DNA from: Candidatus Woesearchaeota archaeon
GTDB taxonomy: Archaea; Nanobdellota; Nanobdellia; Woesearchaeales; GW2011-AR4
Assembly (NCBI GenBank): GCA_016185945.1
Contig: JACPMR010000012.1
Span: forward strand, 62,001 to 126,000
Direction: 5' to 3'
Length of the DNA: 64,000 bases
In this document: positions 60,834 to 64,000 of the stretch, one piece after another
Numbering within the stretch: position 1 is the stretch's first letter
How the letters are laid out: each line of letters begins with the position of its first letter
The notes under the pieces: model-generated
What the model was told of the DNA's origin: nothing
What the model saw: the letters and a program-made list of their open reading frames with translations, nothing else
The model's database searches: none
Made by a program: the position numbers and the translations under genes

Positions 60834-60980
60834 ATGGCGTACGTTGGGGGAAATGTTAGGAGTCTTGAAACTGTTAAGAGAGAAGATCTTAATAGAGAGT
60901 GCCCTGACTGCGGAAGCAAGGACATAGAATACGCCAATGAGGAGTTCTATTGCAAGAAATGCGGCTTAGTGCTGGATTAG
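60834..60980 (+). CDS. Small TFIIB-like zinc-ribbon protein
   Basis: The 48-residue ORF is not in the track. It contains ECPDCGSKDIEYANEEFYCKKCGLVLD, which closely resembles the N-terminal zinc ribbon of transcription factor B, without its core domain. CTTTAAAAAG centred about 27 nt before the ATG suggests a leaderless mRNA. It may bind RNA polymerase or a promoter complex; it could also be the stand-alone remnant of a TFB gene. Confidence 0.78.
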   Translation: MAYVGGNVRSLETVKREDLNRECPDCGSKDIEYANEEFYCKKCGLVLD

Positions 60981-61003
60981 GGGGTTGAACATCCATATTC
61001 CCG

Positions 61004-61876
61004 TTATTTAATCACGTCGTGGGAAAATACACCACTCACATCAATCTTGCTTACTTTGCTTGGTATGGTGTTTGTGGAAACAACCTTTATTCCCGCATTT
61101 TTTAATTTGCTTAATGCGTTGTCCACAAAAATCCCATGAACGCAAAGGCAATGAACATTTTTGGCGCCCAATTTTCGTAATACTTTGGCAGTCTCCAAAA
61201 TTGTATGTCCTGTGCTCACGATGTCGTCAACAATAACCGCATCCCTACCCCCCAAACCAATCTTTTTATTCAGCTTTACCTCAACATGATAAGAGGAATA
61301 CCTTTTTTTCTTTAAAATTCTCGATTCGACTCCAAGCATTTCAGCAACATTTTTCGCCCATTTATAGCTCTCCTCGTCAGGGCCCATTATCACTGGATTT
61401 TTAATGTGTTTTTTAATATAATCCGCGATAAGATTGTTAGCCGTTAATTTTACCGCTCTTATTTTGAAAATATTTCCCAATATGTTTTTTCTGTGCAAAT
61501 GAGGGTCCATTGCATAAACAGCGTCAAAATACTTGTCAATCAACCCTCCGATTATTCTCTGGCTTACTGCCTCGCCTTTATGAAATCTCTTGTCCTGCCT
61601 CATGTAGGGAAAGTAAGGCGCTACCAACACAACTTTTTTTGCGCCTAATTCTTTTGCTGTTTTTGAAGCTAAGATAACCTCGATAATGCAATCGCTGATA
61701 TTTTTATAGAAGGATTGAACCAAAAAGACATTTCTATTTTTAAAATTGAAATCAAATCTTACTCTAATCTCATCGTCGGGAAATTTATCAACAATCAGGT
61801 TGGAATGGGGCATTCTTAGTTTTTTGGCTATTAACCTGCCCAAGTGCCTTCCGTGCGAGCAGCTTACAATCAACAT
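61004..61876 (-). CDS. prs: Ribose-phosphate pyrophosphokinase
   Basis: The 290-residue protein has LVAPYFPYMRQDKRFHKGEAVSQRI, DPHLHRKN and the PRPP-binding loop AVIVDDIVSTGHTILETA. It makes PRPP from ribose-5-phosphate and ATP, needed for the NAD and nucleotide genes elsewhere in the window. The FPDDEI-type N-terminal motif is present (DKFPDDEIRVRF). It lies 8 nt downstream of an HTH gene, probably one operon. Confidence 0.94.
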   Translation of the reverse strand: MLIVSCSHGRHLGRLIAKKLRMPHSNLIVDKFPDDEIRVRFDFNFKNRNVFLVQSFYKNISDCIIEVILASKTAKELGAKKVVLVAPYFPYMRQDKRFHKGEAVSQRIIGGLIDKYFDAVYAMDPHLHRKNILGNIFKIRAVKLTANNLIADYIKKHIKNPVIMGPDEESYKWAKNVAEMLGVESRILKKKRYSSYHVEVKLNKKIGLGGRDAVIVDDIVSTGHTILETAKVLRKLGAKNVHCLCVHGIFVDNALSKLKNAGIKVVSTNTIPSKVSKIDVSGVFSHDVIK

Positions 61877-61884
61877 TTCGCTCC

Positions 61885-62460
61885 TTAAACATCATTCGTA
61901 AACTTTTTTAATGTGTCGTTCAATTCAATAGCAACCGCCAAGACACCATTTTCAGCAGTTCTTTTATCGTTTGAAAATGCAACAAGCAGCACATCATTGT
62001 CTTTAAGCTCGAAATGCTTTTCTAACTCTTTGTAGTCCTGCTTATGATCAAAATCTGGCACATAAAGCCTGCCTTTGAATTTGAGTATTAAAACGCCTTC
62101 TGCGCTGTTTTTGACAGCAACGTCCCTGAGCTTGTACGCCTCTTTTAAATTTACCACATTTCTAACCAAAACAGCAGCTTTCTTAAATTCTGGGTAAACT
62201 CCGTCATAAGCGACAATCTTTGGCAAGCTTACGCTTTCACAAATTTGGCTTAGCATTTCGCTTCCTTTTCTGCTTAAAAAATGCCCTTTTTTTGTAGAAT
62301 CAAGAAATTTTTTTGACTTTAATATTCCAAGAATCGTCCTTGTAGTCCCTTCTCCAAGCCCAAGCTCTTTGGCAATCTCTTGCCTCCCAATATTCTTGCC
62401 AAACTTAAGAAAGCATCTCAAGATGTCAATCTTAGTGAAATTAGGAATGTTGCCAACCAT
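61885..62460 (-). CDS. HTH protein of DUF4443 type, probable regulator
   Basis: The 191-residue protein has an N-terminal winged HTH IGRQEIAKELGLGEGTTRTILGILKSKKFL (about 25-55). A C-terminal domain with AVLVRNVVNLKEAYKLRDVAVKNSAEGVLILKF follows, which matches what I recall of archaeal DUF4443 proteins. It is co-directional with prs and probably regulates nucleotide metabolism. DUF4443 assignment is from memory and not checked. Confidence 0.78.
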   Translation of the reverse strand: MVGNIPNFTKIDILRCFLKFGKNIGRQEIAKELGLGEGTTRTILGILKSKKFLDSTKKGHFLSRKGSEMLSQICESVSLPKIVAYDGVYPEFKKAAVLVRNVVNLKEAYKLRDVAVKNSAEGVLILKFKGRLYVPDFDHKQDYKELEKHFELKDNDVLLVAFSNDKRTAENGVLAVAIELNDTLKKFTNDV

Positions 62461-62545
62461 AAAAAAATTTGTTTTGAATAAGATTTATAAACTTTCTGTT
62501 AAAGCCAAGTAAAATATCCAAAATTGAAAATTAAAATTTACAAAA

Positions 62546-62700
62546 AATTCAATCAAAAAGAGCGTCCTTTAGTGGTAATGGTGATAAAGGAGACCGGCTT
62601 TTGCAGAGGCACTTTTAAGTTGTGGTTTATAGTGTAATAATTATGGCGGGGTACCCTTATCACTTGTGCAGAAAAAGTGTCGCTTGTTTGTTATTGAAAA
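62546..62700 (-). repeat. Modular intergenic hairpin element, type B, copy 11 (inverted)
   Basis: Read on the minus strand it begins TTTTTCAATAACAAACAAGCGAC, passes GGGTACCCCGC and CACTATAAACC...AGTG, and ends AAAAGCCGG-TCT-CCTTT...AAAGG-ACGCTC...ATTGAA. Its stem is CCTTT/AAAGG where other copies have ACTTT/AAAGT, a compensatory change. It is the only copy in the opposite orientation and lies between divergent genes. Confidence 0.85.
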
Positions 62701-62727
62701 ATAGAAATCATATCTGTCTTATAGTAG

Positions 62728-63486
62728 TTGATTTTTATGGAAATAACAAGCTTAATTTTGTTGTTGATTATAAGTTTTGTAACCTCCATTATAGGCACTT
62801 TGATAGGCACTGCAATGCTTATAATGCCGCCTGCAATGATATTTCTTGGAGTGCCGGTGCATACGGCAATTGCAACTGCAAGGTTTTCAATGCTCGGCAT
62901 TGGCATAGGCAATATAACGAAGTTTTCATTGCAAGACAGGATTAATCTCAAGTATGCACTGCCCTTTGCAATAGCCGGAATTTTTGGAGCGTTGTTTGGT
63001 GCATCCCTCTTAGCAAAAATTGAAGAGAATGTTCTCAAGATTATAATCGGTATTTTAATGATATCCATCTCGCTGCTTGTTCTTTTTGAGGACAGGATAA
63101 AGCCGAGCAGCAAAAGAAAGCAAATAAGATTAGGGCATTATGCCTTAAGTATTATAGCTGGATTATTTATAGGCGCATACATAGGTGTTATAGGCGGAGG
63201 AGGCGCAACAATCATCATCTTTCTCTTGGTGCTGATTTACGGGCTTAATTTCAAGGATGCTGTTGCAAACCAGAAAGCAGTCACCTTGCCTATGACAATT
63301 ACAGCCACTATTATTTTCGTATACCAAGGGCTTATTGACTACAAGCTCGGAGTCCCATTGCTGTTAACTAATTTACTAGGCGGCTGGGTTGGAGCTGGAT
63401 TATTGCTGAACTTCAAGAATAAATGGCTTAAAATTATCTTGATTCCAATAATGGTAATAATGGCTGTAAAGCTGATATTTTTCTAA
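62728..63486 (+). CDS. TauE/SafE-family membrane transporter
   Basis: The 252-residue protein has about seven to eight transmembrane helices. ISFVTSIIGTLIGTAMLIMPPAMIFLGVPVHTAIATARF and YIGVIGGGGATIIIFLLVLIYGLNFKDAVANQKAV are the duplicated TauE half motifs. It probably exports sulfur-containing or related anions; given the sulfur genes in the window, a sulfite/sulfonate role is plausible but not shown. Confidence 0.9.
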   Translation: MIFMEITSLILLLIISFVTSIIGTLIGTAMLIMPPAMIFLGVPVHTAIATARFSMLGIGIGNITKFSLQDRINLKYALPFAIAGIFGALFGASLLAKIEENVLKIIIGILMISISLLVLFEDRIKPSSKRKQIRLGHYALSIIAGLFIGAYIGVIGGGGATIIIFLLVLIYGLNFKDAVANQKAVTLPMTITATIIFVYQGLIDYKLGVPLLLTNLLGGWVGAGLLLNFKNKWLKIILIPIMVIMAVKLIFF

Positions 63487-63550
63487 TATTATAACTAAAT
63501 AGTGACAAAAATTAGAAAAATTTATAAATATTGTAAACTTAGTAAAAAAC

Positions 63551-64000
63551 ATGGCAGTAGAAGATGCGTTAAAGAAAGCACTAAGTGACGCTAGTGTACT
63601 GAATTCTGTCCGAACTATTTTCAAAGACATAGACTCAAAAGGTTTTTTGATACATGTAGCTAATGATGGTACTGTAACGTATGGTTCTCCAATACACTAT
63701 GAACCTTCTCGAATAGCTTCTAGATATCACAGCTTGGTATATGAAGCAATGCGTGGTATGTTTGCTAATCCTGAAAAAGAATTGACTTCTAATCCAGAGT
63801 TAAGGCTATTAGCACTTCTTGCTGAAAAGATAAGACCTGATACTTTTTTCGAATTTTGTAAATATTTGTGGGCTTATGAATCTGGCAATAACAAAAGAGT
63901 TGACAAATCAGGAACATTATTTTTATCAAAATGGTTGCCTCCCCTAGTAACTGAAGTTTTGGTAGAGTATGTAACGGAATTTTTTGGCGGGAAACCAGTT
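63551..64000 (+). CDS. Hypothetical protein, 3'-truncated by window edge
   Basis: The frame is open from ATG 63551 to the end of the window (150 codons) and is absent from the track because it has no stop here. It begins MAVEDALKKALSDASVLNSV. It is rich in helices and has no recognised domain. TTTATAAATA centred 26 nt before the ATG fits the leaderless promoters elsewhere in the window. Confidence 0.75.
   Translation, partial: MAVEDALKKALSDASVLNSVRTIFKDIDSKGFLIHVANDGTVTYGSPIHYEPSRIASRYHSLVYEAMRGMFANPEKELTSNPELRLLALLAEKIRPDTFFEFCKYLWAYESGNNKRVDKSGTLFLSKWLPPLVTEVLVEYVTEFFGGKPV

Noticed and set aside
5660-62700. CRISPR array
   Set aside because: The repeats are dispersed by kilobases, 150-260 bp long and modular; there are no regular spacers and no cas genes.

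Overview
The window is AT-rich and clearly archaeal. It has a family B DNA polymerase, ribosomal protein L15e, an archaeal-type NMN adenylyltransferase, a Dph6-like diphthamide ligase, a tRNA with an anticodon-loop intron, and TATA boxes centred about 26 nt upstream of start codons. Many mRNAs therefore look leaderless. Large secreted proteins with CARDB, lamin-tail and thrombospondin-like Cys/Trp motifs, a zinc-hook Rad50 and many small zinc ribbons suggest a DPANN archaeon of the Woesearchaeota/Pacearchaeota kind. That placement is an inference from gene content only.

Layout. 1-6.2 kb: end of a HEPN-like gene, two related surface proteins, a methyltransferase, a lipoprotein and a zinc ribbon. 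6.2-8.6 kb: an accessory island with a tRNA-like gene carrying insertions, a relic of a LAGLIDADG endonuclease, a TIR protein, and an intact LAGLIDADG endonuclease behind a structured leader. 8.5-20.2 kb (minus strand): superoxide dismutase, tRNA thiolation enzyme, HicAB, a ubiquitin-like sulfur carrier, and a long Fe-S assembly (SUF) cluster headed by an HTH regulator and including SufB with a frameshifted intein. 20.3-25.4 kb: an E1-like UbaA enzyme, dCMP deaminase/kinase/NrdR, a DUF1385 protein and regulators. 25.4-38.1 kb: THUMP protein, IleRS, PolB, lineage-specific proteins and a large surface protein. 38.1-48.6 kb: tRNA-Pro, Lrp and glnA, FAD synthase, VKOR/DoxX, Dph6, an NAD biosynthesis trio, a toxin-antitoxin pair and DnaJ. 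48.6-64 kb: a candidate ncRNA, DnaK/GrpE, regulators, L15e, a sugar isomerase, Rad50, PRPP synthetase and a TauE transporter.

Functional links. UbaA, the ubiquitin-like carrier, the thiolase and a rhodanese surround the SUF genes, so sulfur mobilisation, Fe-S assembly and tRNA thiolation lie together. NrdR, kinase and dCMP deaminase form a nucleotide operon. The nitrilase-type glutaminase, NadE and NadM form an NAD module.

Most unusual feature. At least eleven intergenic elements of about 150-260 bp share one modular hairpin architecture. It consists of terminal inverted repeats starting TTCAATCC, a 5' hairpin with a TTC loop, a variable central stem inside conserved flanks, and one of two 3' modules (type A ending TGGGAAGCGACG, type B ending AAAGTCGCTCTCG). 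Stems differ between copies but complementarity is kept. Modules are exchanged between copies, and one is shared with the insertion in the tRNA-like gene. I recognise no described family. All coordinates and folds were read by eye and no search or folding program was run.
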